The translations under genes and the position numbers were made by a program. A DNA stretch of 64,000 nucleotides from Flavobacterium johnsoniae UW101 (lineage in GTDB: Bacteria; Bacteroidota; Bacteroidia; Flavobacteriales; Flavobacteriaceae): the NCBI RefSeq assembly GCF_000016645.1, contig NC_009441.1, forward strand, positions 4,960,001 through 5,024,000, read 5' to 3'. Below, in pieces: positions 33,332 through 42,495 of the stretch (its first letter is position 1; the number at the start of each line of letters is the position of its first letter). The notes below the pieces were generated by a model, which was not told where the DNA came from, did not search any database, and saw only the letters and a program-made list of their open reading frames with translations.

Positions 33332-33556
33332 ATGGAAAATTTACAGTTTATCGACCCATTATTGCACGGAATCAAACCTATTGAAAACAATACAAAAAAC
33401 CTTTCTGTTAAACAGCTTGCCTGCGCGGGTATTGGTTCTCTTTTAGTAGGAGCCGCTTTAAAGAAGACAGGACATAATAAAGCTGCTGCCATTGTTGGAA
33501 GTCTTGCTCTGCCATTATTGTCTGCAGCAGTTTATAAAAAAATAGCAAATAAATAA
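33332..33556 (+). CDS. Small Gly/Ala-rich hydrophobic protein
   Basis: A 74-residue protein. The second half has two hydrophobic stretches with small residues, ACAGIGSLLVGAALKK and AAAIVGSLALPLLSAAVYKK, a pattern able to form a helical hairpin in a membrane. It starts 14 bases after the membrane-protein gene, so the three genes are co-transcribed. A terminator follows 25 bases later. Family unknown. Such short proteins of the envelope often act as subunits or stress peptides; nothing here proves either. Confidence 0.6.
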   Translation: MENLQFIDPLLHGIKPIENNTKNLSVKQLACAGIGSLLVGAALKKTGHNKAAAIVGSLALPLLSAAVYKKIANK

Positions 33557-33580
33557 AAGGGAAAAACGTTTGCTGATTGC

Positions 33581-33620
33581 GAAAATGCCCGTTAAGGTTT
33601 AAAACCTAACGGGCATTTTC
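33581..33620 (+). terminator. Long-stem terminator of the three-gene unit
   Basis: GAAAATGCCCGTTA (33581-33594) pairs perfectly with TAACGGGCATTTTC (33607-33620) with a loop that nearly pairs too. It closes the 32387-33556 unit on the plus strand. Between it and the convergent gene at 33716 there is a second small hairpin TCTGGTT/AACCAGA (33664-33684). Confidence 0.85.
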
Positions 33621-33715
33621 TATTAATGTCATGTTTATATCTTGCTGGGTAATTTTTACGCACTCTGGTTATTTAAAAACCAGAAATGATTTGAAACCAA
33701 AAATAATATCTGATT

Positions 33716-34096
33716 TTAATTTGCAGGAAGATTAATATTTCCTTCTACCCAGTTTAAAGCTTTGTTAAATGCTTCTTTTTTAAAGCCGTGAAACTCTCCT
33801 GGAACTACATAACTAAATCCGTTAGTAAAAGAGATAATATCTTCAGAATCTGTTACAATTGCAGCTCTGTTCCATTTTCCTAAATGTTTTAATCCTAAAA
33901 GAGCGTCCTGTAGCCATGCTCCTGCTGTAAAATTTTTAATATCGGTATCTAAAACTAATAAAAAGTTAATTTCATTGGTTTGTTTTACCAAATGTTCTAC
34001 TGCTGGTACAACTGCTGTTAAAAAATCGTCTTTTGTTACTTCTGCCAATGCTCTAAAAGCAACAATATTATCGGTAGTGTCAATTTGATGTATCAT
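33716..34096 (-). CDS. SpoIIAA/STAS-like protein
   Basis: A 126-residue cytoplasmic protein with the SpoIIAA-like (STAS/SEC14-type) layout: IVAFRALAEVTKDDFLTAVVPAVEHLVKQ, then INFLLVLDTDIKNFTAGAWLQDALLGLKHLGKWNRAAIVTDSEDI, then EFHGFKKEAFNKALNWVEG. The Trp-rich helix WLQDALLGLKH and GKWNRAAIVT are typical for these short proteins. They may bind lipids or regulators; the function is not established. The gene stands alone on the minus strand, opposite the three-gene unit. Confidence 0.8.
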   Translation of the reverse strand: MIHQIDTTDNIVAFRALAEVTKDDFLTAVVPAVEHLVKQTNEINFLLVLDTDIKNFTAGAWLQDALLGLKHLGKWNRAAIVTDSEDIISFTNGFSYVVPGEFHGFKKEAFNKALNWVEGNINLPAN

Positions 34097-34297
34097 GATT
34101 TTTATTCATTTTGAGTTATTTTTATACAATTTCTGCCGAGACATCGCCAACAATAATTAGTCTGTCTGACAGATCAAATTTAAATATAGATCAACAGATA
34201 TATCTTACATTTTTATTATCTGTTTATTACACAATAACTATGTTTTTTTTAATTTTTAGCAGAAGAAACAAAAACAATTTTAAACCCTATTTTTTAG

Positions 34298-35323
34298 TTA
34301 TGGAACTAATACTGCTCTTCCTTTTATTTGCCCTTTTCTTAATTTATCATACACTTCAACAGCTTCGTCTAATTTGAATTTTTGAATTTCAATTTTTATT
34401 TTTTTCTGAAGTGCAAGTCCTATCACTTCCATTAATTCGGTTCTGGAACCCCAATACGGATTGGTCATGCTTACTCCAAAAGGCAGTACATTCATGTTGT
34501 ATTCGTATTTTCCTCCTCCAAGACCTACAATGGTTAAATCTCCGTCTAAACCAACAATTTTAGTTCCTAAATCTATTGTTGATGAAGCTCCAACAAAATC
34601 TATTACCACTTTTGCTTTTTTGATTCCGGTAATGTTTCGTATTTGTTCTGCTGCATCTTTATCCATAGAGTTAACGACATGAGCAGCTCCTAATTTTTTG
34701 GCAAAATCTAATCTTTCCTGAGTAATGTCGCAGGCAATAATTGCAGAAGAGCACATTTCTGATAAAATTTGAAGTGCAACATGTCCTAAACCACCTACTC
34801 CTATTACTACAACATATTCATCAGGCATTAATTTTGGAAGTGAACGTTTTATGGCAGAATATGGTGTTAAAGCGGCATCTGTTAAAGGTGCTGCAACTAC
34901 GGGATCTAAATCATGAATTGGTACTAATAATCGTGAAGACGGCACAAGCATATACTCTGCCATACCTCCGTTTAAACCTAATCCGCCTCCGTAAGCCATT
35001 TCTGATTGGTGGTCACAATAATTTTCATTAGAATGCTGACACGGTTTACAATGTCCGCATCCCCAGGGACCGTATACTAAAACGGCGTCGCCTTTTTTAA
35101 AACCTTTTACATCATCTCCTATTTCTTCAATCCATCCTGCATTTTCGTGTCCTAAAGTAAATGTTACTCCCGAGACTATTCCTTCATCAATAATATGAAG
35201 GTCTGAATGGCATACTCCTGCTCCTCCTATTTTTAAAAGTACCTCATCTCCTTTTGGCGATGGTTTTTCAAGATCATTTACAATTCTAACGTCGTTTGTT
35301 CCAAAAAATCGTACTGCTTTCAT
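34298..35323 (-). CDS. Zinc-dependent NAD(P) alcohol dehydrogenase
   Basis: A 341-residue medium-chain dehydrogenase. The catalytic zinc ligands are Cys38 in AGVCHSDLH and His59-Glu60 in TLGHENAGW. The structural zinc site is CGHCKPCQHSNENYC (Cys89, 92, 95, 103). The Rossmann motif is GVGGLGHVALQIL with AIIACDITQERLDFAKKLGA, the Asp after the second strand suggesting preference for NAD. The sequence resembles AdhP-type enzymes that oxidise primary alcohols. No operon partner. Length is normal and no residue is missing, so it should be active; substrate open. Confidence 0.9.
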   Translation of the reverse strand: MKAVRFFGTNDVRIVNDLEKPSPKGDEVLLKIGGAGVCHSDLHIIDEGIVSGVTFTLGHENAGWIEEIGDDVKGFKKGDAVLVYGPWGCGHCKPCQHSNENYCDHQSEMAYGGGLGLNGGMAEYMLVPSSRLLVPIHDLDPVVAAPLTDAALTPYSAIKRSLPKLMPDEYVVVIGVGGLGHVALQILSEMCSSAIIACDITQERLDFAKKLGAAHVVNSMDKDAAEQIRNITGIKKAKVVIDFVGASSTIDLGTKIVGLDGDLTIVGLGGGKYEYNMNVLPFGVSMTNPYWGSRTELMEVIGLALQKKIKIEIQKFKLDEAVEVYDKLRKGQIKGRAVLVP

Positions 35324-35428
35324 GAGAATTTATTTATAAATTATACTAGTAAATTTACTAAAATAAAAAGTGCGATATGTTGTCATTAAGGCATTTTATA
35401 AATTTATTAACTCAAACCGAAACTAAAA

Positions 35429-35465
35429 GAAAAAGCCTGTTTCTTCCGAAAACAAGCTTTTTACA
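35429..35465 (-). terminator. Terminator of the SusC/SusD operon
   Basis: AAAAAGCCTGTTT and AAACAAGCTTTTT form an imperfect stem with a short loop, about 30 bases past the SusD stop codon on the minus strand and flanked by A/T runs. Confidence 0.65.
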
Positions 35466-35495
35466 AAAAAATAAAAAATAAACTAACACAAAATC

Positions 35496-37262
35496 TTAAT
35501 TGTACCCTTGGTTCTGTTGAAACACTTTTTGGTCGATAACAGTTTGGGGGATTGGAAATATTCTTCTAAATGGCTGTGAAGCAGCTTTTGCAGTTCCTGC
35601 TAAATCGTATTTTCCAAAACGAATGCTCTGTGGTCTTCTTTGCAATTCCCAGTATAATTCGAAACCTAATTCTTTGTATAATTGCTGTGAATCTAAAGAT
35701 GTAAGGGCTTTTCCTGCAGCGTTACCAAATAAAGATTCTCTTTTTCTGCTTGTACGCAGTTTGTTTAAATCATCCATTGCAGAACCTGTATTTCCTTTTC
35801 TGAAATAAGCTTCGGCTCTCATTGCGTAAATTCCTCCTAAACGGAATAATGGAATATCAACATTACTGTTTCCGTTTCCTCCTTCAGGGTCAAATTCATA
35901 TTTAAAAACACGAGCTCCCTGATTAATTTCATTTTGAGCAAAAACAGATTTAGTTGGATCTGAGAACGTTAATGATGGTGTAAAATTCATTCTTGTACCT
36001 GTGCTTTTTTCCATATACAATGGAGAAACTTTAATACGGTTTCCTACCATTTCAAGAGAACCAGAAGCTAATAATATCGGTCCGTATTGAAGTCCAGCCT
36101 GGATTCCTCTGTTGAAGTGGAACCAAGGTAAATTAGCACTTTTTGGAACAATGTCTGTTGCCGGAACACTTACATCTGTACCATCATTCATAAACCATGT
36201 ACCATCAGCATATTGATAATGCTGTTCAAATCTTGGATCGTCATGATTGCCATCCCATGTTGCATAAAACTCAGGAGTTGTACAAGCTGCATTTGTTCCT
36301 CTGTTTGCTGCAGATGTTCTTTGGTTACGTTCCATACATACATAAGCAAAGCTGTTAGAACCATTACGGATGTAATCTATCTTTTGAGAAATCGCAAAAA
36401 TAAGTTCTTTACCATTGTCATTATCTCTGGCAAAGTTTTTAAAATAGTCACTTTCTAAACTAAATTTTCCTGAATCGATCAACAATGATGTGTAGTAAAT
36501 AACACGATCCATATCTGTTCCTCCGCCTGATAATGCCGGTTCATTAAAATTAAAATTTGATGATGCATTGTAACGGTCTTTAAACACCGCACGGTTTAAG
36601 TACATTGTAGCTAAGAAACCATAAGCTGCCTGTTTTGTAAATCTTCCGTGGTAAGTTCTCTGCGTTCCAATATCAGCTAAATCTGGAATTAAAGCCTCAA
36701 CATCGGTAATTAATTTATCGATTTGAGTATCTGCTTTTAAAATTTGCAAATCAGCTTTAGGATCCATTGGATCTTTGTATGGAGCTTGTCCGTATAAATC
36801 CAAAGTGGTATATGTGTAAAAAGCCAAAAGTGCTTTTGCTTCTGCAGAAAATAATTTCTTTTCAGTAATTGAACTTTTTTCAGCCGATTCTATAGCTGTT
36901 ATACAACGTGTAATACCATTTGTTAATAAATCCCAGTTCCCTACAATAATTGCATTACTAGAACTCCATGTAAATTCGTGCATGTCTCTCCATTTTCCTC
37001 CGTCTCCCCAGTCACTTCCGCGAGTTGGTAAAATAGCTTCATCTGTAGTATATTCCTGCATGGCAAAAATGGCTCCGTGATCAACGAAAGTTCCGTCACC
37101 TAATCTGTCATAAGCGGCAGCAAGTGAACCTGCAGGATCTGAAACTGTATTTCCAGGAATTTCATCTAAAAAGACTTCATCCAGATCAGTACAGCTGTTT
37201 AGAAGAAAAATAAAAGAGAATAATGTTAAAACTTTTATGCTTAAAAATGTCTTTGTCTTCAT
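35496..37262 (-). CDS. SusD/RagB-type outer-membrane nutrient-binding lipoprotein
   Basis: A 588-residue lipoprotein with signal ending in FLLNSC (Cys24), followed by TDLDEVFLDEIPGN. The SusD N-terminal region with TPR-like helices (AKALLAFYTYTTLDLYGQAPYKDP) and the C-terminal signature RLGGIYAMRAEAYFRKGNTGSAMDDLNKLR plus a final LYKELGFELYWELQRRPQSIRFGKYDL and IPIPQTVI-like end are clear. It sits over the SusC barrel as a lid and captures the ligand at the cell surface. Starts three bases after the SusC stop. The ligand cannot be read from the sequence. Confidence 0.95.
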   Translation of the reverse strand: MKTKTFLSIKVLTLFSFIFLLNSCTDLDEVFLDEIPGNTVSDPAGSLAAAYDRLGDGTFVDHGAIFAMQEYTTDEAILPTRGSDWGDGGKWRDMHEFTWSSSNAIIVGNWDLLTNGITRCITAIESAEKSSITEKKLFSAEAKALLAFYTYTTLDLYGQAPYKDPMDPKADLQILKADTQIDKLITDVEALIPDLADIGTQRTYHGRFTKQAAYGFLATMYLNRAVFKDRYNASSNFNFNEPALSGGGTDMDRVIYYTSLLIDSGKFSLESDYFKNFARDNDNGKELIFAISQKIDYIRNGSNSFAYVCMERNQRTSAANRGTNAACTTPEFYATWDGNHDDPRFEQHYQYADGTWFMNDGTDVSVPATDIVPKSANLPWFHFNRGIQAGLQYGPILLASGSLEMVGNRIKVSPLYMEKSTGTRMNFTPSLTFSDPTKSVFAQNEINQGARVFKYEFDPEGGNGNSNVDIPLFRLGGIYAMRAEAYFRKGNTGSAMDDLNKLRTSRKRESLFGNAAGKALTSLDSQQLYKELGFELYWELQRRPQSIRFGKYDLAGTAKAASQPFRRIFPIPQTVIDQKVFQQNQGYN

Positions 37263-37265
37263 AAT

Positions 37266-40200
37266 TTATAATTTTAAAGTTGCTCCAAAACTGAACGTTC
37301 TCGAAGTTGGATAAGCTGCGTAATCAATTCCAATAGATTGGTTACCATCGGTTGCTTTAGGAGTATTTACTAACGGATCAAATCCTGTATAATTTGTAAT
37401 TGTAATTAGGTTATTTCCTGTTACATAAAGTGTTAAGCCATTTATCCAGTTCAATCCTTTTAAATCAAAATTGTAACCTATACGTGCCGCATTTAATCTT
37501 ATAAAATCAGACTTTTCTAAGAAAAGCGTAGACAAAATTGGTGAGTTTGCCGGATTTGCCCCTGACTCATAATATCCTGTTGCCACGTTACGATCTGATG
37601 CTAAGTTGTTAATATTTAAAGCATTCAATCCTGTGTTGTTCAACAAATAACCGCCTGTTTGTCCAATTATAGAAAATGAGAACGTAAAGTTTTTGTATCT
37701 CATATCACTGTTGAAACCGTAATAAAAAGTTGGTAAAGCTCCTTCAATAATAATCCTGTCGCTGTTATCAATTTTACCGTCTCCATTTTGGTCTTTAAAT
37801 ACGTTTGCACCATTTTGATCAAAACCAGTGTGCTCTAACAAATAGAATGAACCTGCTGCGTAACCGCTTTTATAAATGTTAGCATTAACACCTGATTGTC
37901 CAGGACCAGAAATAGCACCTGTTAAGATTTCTGAAAGCGGTAAGTTTTCGATTTTATTGTTTAATGTTGATCCATTCACATCAACATTCCAGCTGAAATC
38001 TTTTTTATCGATGATTTTAGAACCCAGCATAATCTCAATACCTTTATTAACGATTTTACCGTCAATATTTGTCCAGATAAATTTTGTCTGGCTCAAAGGA
38101 GTCGAAGGTATATACAAAATAGCATCTGTAGTTGTTTTATTAAAATAGTCTACAGTTCCATAAAATTTATCATTCCATAAATTAAAATCAAGACCTAAAT
38201 TGTATTGTGTAACAACTTCCCATTTTAAATCTGGATTTGCTGTTCTCGAAACAGAAACACCATTTACAAGATTTAAATCATTATACAAATAATATCCGTC
38301 CGGGCCAGCCAAAGAGTAACTTGCCTTAGTTTGTTTATTTGGTACTTCTTGATTTCCTGTTTGTCCCCAGCTTGCTCTAAGTTTTAGGTTATTGATTGTT
38401 TGAGAATCTTTTAGGAAATTTTCATTAGAAATATTCCATCCCAAAGCAAATGAAGGGAAATAACCGTATTTGTTATTATCTCCAAAACGTGTAGAACCAT
38501 CAGCTCTCATAGAAGCTGTCAATAAGTATTTATTGTCAAAACTGTAATTTAATCTTCCAAAATAAGATTGCAATTCGTTTTCCTGAGCATAACCTGTTGT
38601 ACCAGACTGAGTTCCTGCAAAACCTGGGTTAATAGATGGTTTTACACCAACTCCCTGCGTAGAAATTCCGTCGATACTGAAACTTGTTCCTGATCTTTCA
38701 AATTTTTGATAAGAGAATCCGCCAAGAACTTCAAATTTATGCTTGTCTAATGCTTTACTATAAGTTAGATAATGTTCAATCAATGAATTTTTTGAATCAA
38801 GATTGTTTTGAACATATTTACCTTTTGGATTTAAATCGGTAAGGTTTGGATAAATTGTAGTATTTCTTTCTGATGTAGAGCGGTCAATACCAAGATTTAA
38901 TTTATATTCTAATCCGTCGACAATTCTAAAAGAAGTCTCTAAGTTTCCAAGAACTCTTAAAGTACGCGTTTGATCTTCATAAATGCTTAATAAATAAGCA
39001 GGATTGTAATGCGCGTTCATGTTAAAGTTCGTGTAGTTTCCATTGGCATCAAATACAGAACGAGTTGGATTTGCCATTAAAGTATGAACGATTAATTGTC
39101 CGTTAGAACCTCCGTCATCACTTGTAGGAACTCCGTCGTCTGTAGTCTGGCTGGCAGTAAGATTCATTTTTAGTTTCAAACGTTTGTTATCCAAAAATGA
39201 TTCAGCTGCGTTAATTCTACCTGAAATACGTTTGAAATTACTATTACGGATAATTCCTTCCTGATCCATTTGTGCCATAGAAGCATAATAGTTTCCGCTT
39301 TCAGTTTGTTTAGCAAATGACAATGAATTATTTGTTGTAATTGCCGATCTAAAAATTACATCCTGCCAGTCTGTGTTGCCTCCGTGGTCAAAAGCAGGAT
39401 CTTTAATTGCATTTCTATATTCACCAGCGTTTAAAACATCTAATTTGTGGGCTACAGTAGAAACTCCCATATAAGAGTCAACAGTAAGCGTTCCTTCTCC
39501 TTTAGATCCTTTTTTAGTGGTAACCAAAACAACTCCATTAGATCCTCTCGCACCATAAATAGCTGTTGCAGAAGCATCTTTAAGAACTGTAATCGATTCG
39601 ATATCGCTTGTATTTAAAAAGTTTAATGGATTTTTTGCAGTTGAACTTCCAAATCCTACATTTGTTCCTGACGGGCTCACATCATCATTAGTCAGAGGCA
39701 TTCCGTCTACAACAAATAAAGGCGTACTTCCGCTTCTAATCGATCCAACACCTCTAATAGTTACGTTTACTCCTGCTCCCGGCTCACCGCTTGTATTTAC
39801 TACACGCACGCCGGCAACTTTTCCTTGTATTAAATTATCTACAGAAACGTTTACACCTTGTTTAAAATTTGCTGCTTCTAATTGTGTAACTGCTCCGGTA
39901 ACATCTTTTTTAGATTGTTTTCCGTAACCTACAACTAAAACTTCATTTAATTCTGCAGTGCTTGGCTCTAACTGAATAGTCATAAAAGATGCCTGTGCAG
40001 GAAGTGATTTTGTTTTATATCCTACATACGAAACTTCAATAGTTTTTCCATCTCCTACAGAAAGTTCAAAAACTCCGTCAAAATCAGTAACTGTTGAGTT
40101 TGAAGTACCAGTTTCAATTACCGTTGCTCCAGGAATTGGCACTTTATTTTCGTCAACAATTTTTCCTTTTACTCTAATTTTGTCTGCTGCTTTGGTATTT

Positions 40201-40550
40201 ACCGTTTTTTGAGCAGCCGTTTTTTGAATTAAAACTAATTTCCCGTTAATGTTGTAATTGAAATTAGCTTTTTTAGAAAGATCACTCAAAATTGAGGTAA
40301 CCGATTCTCCTGTAAAATTTACAGTATATGTTGTATTATCAGCAATTACAGCTTGTCCGTAGCTGAATTTATAATCTGTCTGCTGGCTTAGTTTTGAAAA
40401 AATAGAAACAAGAGTTGCTTTTTCTATTTTATTTTCTATTTTTGATTTTTTTAAAGAAATAGTTTTACTAAAACCACTCTCAATGGTTAGTAACGCTAAT
40501 ACTAAAAAGATAAAACTCTTTAGATTTAAATAAGAAGGTTTAAAATACAT
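37266..40550 (-). CDS. SusC/RagA TonB-dependent receptor with STN domain
   Basis: A 1094-residue outer-membrane receptor. After the signal region (MYFKPSYLNLKSFIFLVLALL) there is an STN domain at about 45-110 (SIFSKLSQQTDYKFSYGQA to YNINGKLVLIQK), a carboxypeptidase-like beta-sandwich (KIRVKGKIVDENKVPIPGATVIETG), the plug (VLVVGYGKQSKKDVTGAVTQLE to GARGSNGVVLVTTKKG) and a large beta barrel ending in FSFGATLKL. The STN domain marks it as a signal transducer that contacts the FecR anti-sigma factor encoded upstream. It imports ligand with TonB energy. Operon order: sigma, FecR, SusC, SusD. Confidence 0.96.
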   Translation of the reverse strand: MYFKPSYLNLKSFIFLVLALLTIESGFSKTISLKKSKIENKIEKATLVSIFSKLSQQTDYKFSYGQAVIADNTTYTVNFTGESVTSILSDLSKKANFNYNINGKLVLIQKTAAQKTVNTKAADKIRVKGKIVDENKVPIPGATVIETGTSNSTVTDFDGVFELSVGDGKTIEVSYVGYKTKSLPAQASFMTIQLEPSTAELNEVLVVGYGKQSKKDVTGAVTQLEAANFKQGVNVSVDNLIQGKVAGVRVVNTSGEPGAGVNVTIRGVGSIRSGSTPLFVVDGMPLTNDDVSPSGTNVGFGSSTAKNPLNFLNTSDIESITVLKDASATAIYGARGSNGVVLVTTKKGSKGEGTLTVDSYMGVSTVAHKLDVLNAGEYRNAIKDPAFDHGGNTDWQDVIFRSAITTNNSLSFAKQTESGNYYASMAQMDQEGIIRNSNFKRISGRINAAESFLDNKRLKLKMNLTASQTTDDGVPTSDDGGSNGQLIVHTLMANPTRSVFDANGNYTNFNMNAHYNPAYLLSIYEDQTRTLRVLGNLETSFRIVDGLEYKLNLGIDRSTSERNTTIYPNLTDLNPKGKYVQNNLDSKNSLIEHYLTYSKALDKHKFEVLGGFSYQKFERSGTSFSIDGISTQGVGVKPSINPGFAGTQSGTTGYAQENELQSYFGRLNYSFDNKYLLTASMRADGSTRFGDNNKYGYFPSFALGWNISNENFLKDSQTINNLKLRASWGQTGNQEVPNKQTKASYSLAGPDGYYLYNDLNLVNGVSVSRTANPDLKWEVVTQYNLGLDFNLWNDKFYGTVDYFNKTTTDAILYIPSTPLSQTKFIWTNIDGKIVNKGIEIMLGSKIIDKKDFSWNVDVNGSTLNNKIENLPLSEILTGAISGPGQSGVNANIYKSGYAAGSFYLLEHTGFDQNGANVFKDQNGDGKIDNSDRIIIEGALPTFYYGFNSDMRYKNFTFSFSIIGQTGGYLLNNTGLNALNINNLASDRNVATGYYESGANPANSPILSTLFLEKSDFIRLNAARIGYNFDLKGLNWINGLTLYVTGNNLITITNYTGFDPLVNTPKATDGNQSIGIDYAAYPTSRTFSFGATLKL

Positions 40551-40623
40551 GATTTAAGTTATTGGTTTTTTACGATACTTAATTATTAATGGCAGTTGTT
40601 CTCAGCAGCTGCTTTTTTTGTTT

Positions 40624-41547
40624 TTAATCCACTTTTACTGTTTCGCCATAAACTTTGAATTTTAGGTTGGTGATATAATTTATTTGTTCTAAAACATTCT
40701 CTAATGCTGCGTCTTTTTTAATGAATACCGTTAACGGCGTTGCTAATACCTGCTCATTACTATATTGAAATGAAACTCCGTATTTATATTGTAAAATGGT
40801 AATAACTTGTTTTAGCGTAGTCTGGTTCAGTGTTACATCGGTATTGTACCAATTGACCAAAAATGATTTATCTGCCAGTTGTTTGGTTAGTTTTTGAGCT
40901 TCGAATAAAGCTTCTTCATTTGGCACTAAATCAACGCTGTGACCTTTTGAACTAACATTTACTTTTCCGGTAACGACAATTACTTCGCATTTTGATTTTG
41001 ACATTTGAATGTGAAATGAAGTTCCTACAACTCTCGTTTTTATTTCACCGGAAGTAATGATAAAAGGGTGTTTTTTGTCTTTAGTTACTTCAAAAAAGGC
41101 ATTTCCTTTTAAAAGAGTAACTTTTCTTTCGTCTCCTTTAAAATTTTCAGGATACAGGAATGATGAGTTTGCTGCCAGATAAATTTTCGAGCCGTCACTT
41201 AATTTGATAGATTTGGGGGTATCTGACGTTTTAAATGCTAATTGCTTTTCGGCTGCAATTGTGGGTTTGTAGAAAAATCCTAAACCTGCTAGAAAAAGAA
41301 TACTGGCAGCTGCCATATATTTTATATAAGGACTGATGGTTTTCTTCTTTGTAATTCGAAGCTGAATTCCATCGTATATATTTTTAGAAACTTCATCAGA
41401 ATTTCCCATTAAAGCTTCATTCCATTTTACATTTTGGTATTCGCTTAAAGCAAAATTGGTAAGCAGGTTTTCTTCTGCTTGTGAAGTTTTATTTCTTGAA
41501 CTTTTATCAATTAAATATTCTAAACTATGTTTGATTCTTTTTATCAT
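40624..41547 (-). CDS. FecR-family anti-sigma factor
   Basis: A 307-residue inner-membrane protein. The cytoplasmic N-terminus (about 1-80) would hold the sigma factor, a membrane segment follows (YIKYMAAASILFLAGLGFFY), and the periplasmic FecR domain has KLSDGSKIYLAANSSFLYPENFKGDERKVTLLKGNAFFEVTKDKKHPF and VVGTSFHIQM, all typical. The C-terminal domain from about 235 (TLKQVITILQYKYGVSFQYSN) resembles an STN-like partner. It relays the state of the SusC receptor to the ECF sigma factor. Neighbour genes are 73 bases (SusC) and 157 bases (sigma) away. Confidence 0.94.
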   Translation of the reverse strand: MIKRIKHSLEYLIDKSSRNKTSQAEENLLTNFALSEYQNVKWNEALMGNSDEVSKNIYDGIQLRITKKKTISPYIKYMAAASILFLAGLGFFYKPTIAAEKQLAFKTSDTPKSIKLSDGSKIYLAANSSFLYPENFKGDERKVTLLKGNAFFEVTKDKKHPFIITSGEIKTRVVGTSFHIQMSKSKCEVIVVTGKVNVSSKGHSVDLVPNEEALFEAQKLTKQLADKSFLVNWYNTDVTLNQTTLKQVITILQYKYGVSFQYSNEQVLATPLTVFIKKDAALENVLEQINYITNLKFKVYGETVKVD

Positions 41548-41568
41548 ACTACTTTGTGTAATTTTTTC

Positions 41569-41606
41569 AACACATAGAAAAACTATGTCTCTATGTGTTT
41601 AAAAAA
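41569..41606. repeat. Shortened copy of the ACATAG terminal-inverted-repeat element
   Basis: AACACATAG (41569-41577) and CTATGTGTT (41591-41599) form an inverted repeat of the same family as 15993-16174 and 58125-58266, but with almost nothing in between. It lies between the sigma and FecR genes. This is probably a deletion derivative of the larger element. Confidence 0.65.
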
Positions 41607-41704
41607 ACCAATTCAATTAAAAAGGTTTGTTATTACAAGTAAGTACCAGAATCTTGAAATCGTACTATCGCCAAATATTATGAAAACATCAACAGAAAGT
41701 TATC

Positions 41705-42229
41705 TTAAAAATTTTGTTTAAAAAATACAATTGGAGCCAGCCAGACCAGATCTTTCAAGCCTTCACGCAATTGTTTTAGTGCCGATGAAATTTGGTTTTT
41801 CACCGTTTGTTTTGAAATTCCAAGTTCATCTGCAATCTGGTCAATTGACATATCCTGGAATTTGTACATTAATAAAACCTCTTTTCTTTTTTCGGGAAGT
41901 TTGTCTAATAAGGAATAAAGCAAATCTGTTACCTCTGGATCAATAGTCGAAAAATTGTCGATAATGTAATCTTCAAATTTGTCTTCCATAATCGTCTTAT
42001 CAAAACGATTATTCTGGTAATGTTTAAAAATCTGATTTTTTACAGCCCTGAATAAATATGGTTCGATTGCATTGATGTTTAAATCGTCTTTTCGTTCCCA
42101 TAAATCAATAAATACATCCTGAACAATGTTCTGTGCCAAATCTTTATCCTGAGTCATCGTATAAGAAAAGGCATTGAGTTTCTGCCAGTAGTCTGTATAC
42201 GTTTGTTCAAAAATTTCAGGATTCTTCAT
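41705..42229 (-). CDS. ECF sigma factor (FecI-like, RNA polymerase sigma-70 family)
   Basis: A 174-residue ECF sigma factor. Region 2 is FEQTYTDYWQKLNAFSYTMTQDKDLAQNIVQDVFIDLWERK, with FRAVKNQIFKHY; region 4 is VLLMYKFQDMSIDQIADELGISKQTVKNQISSALKQLR. The start at 42229 (MKNPEIFEQTY) fits the family; an in-frame ATG at 42247 is possible, and one at 42280 less so. The C-terminus has a short hydrophobic end (DLVWLAPIVFFKQNF). It directs transcription of the SusC/SusD operon when released by FecR. Divergent from the PI-PLC gene. Confidence 0.93.
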   Translation of the reverse strand: MKNPEIFEQTYTDYWQKLNAFSYTMTQDKDLAQNIVQDVFIDLWERKDDLNINAIEPYLFRAVKNQIFKHYQNNRFDKTIMEDKFEDYIIDNFSTIDPEVTDLLYSLLDKLPEKRKEVLLMYKFQDMSIDQIADELGISKQTVKNQISSALKQLREGLKDLVWLAPIVFFKQNF

Positions 42230-42495
42230 TGGTAATTTGGGTAACATTAAGTATTGTAAAATAATAAAATACAACACCAATATTTTTTGCCTGAAAGTTA
42301 TCTTTAAATTAAATAATAAATGTTTTTGATGTATAAATACTACTATTTTTGTCTGGAGATGATGATAGTTTTTCGATTTCTTTTTATTAAGCTAACACAA
42401 AAGATAAACCACAACTTTACTTTAGTAACACTCTAAAAAAGCAATTTTCTTTTGCTGCGTCTTCTTAATTCACACATTCTAATTTCATTAAAATC

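Noticed and set aside
34111..34377. 88-residue hydrophobic frame on the plus strand
   Set aside because: It needs a TTG start and runs 80 bases into the well-supported alcohol dehydrogenase gene on the other strand.
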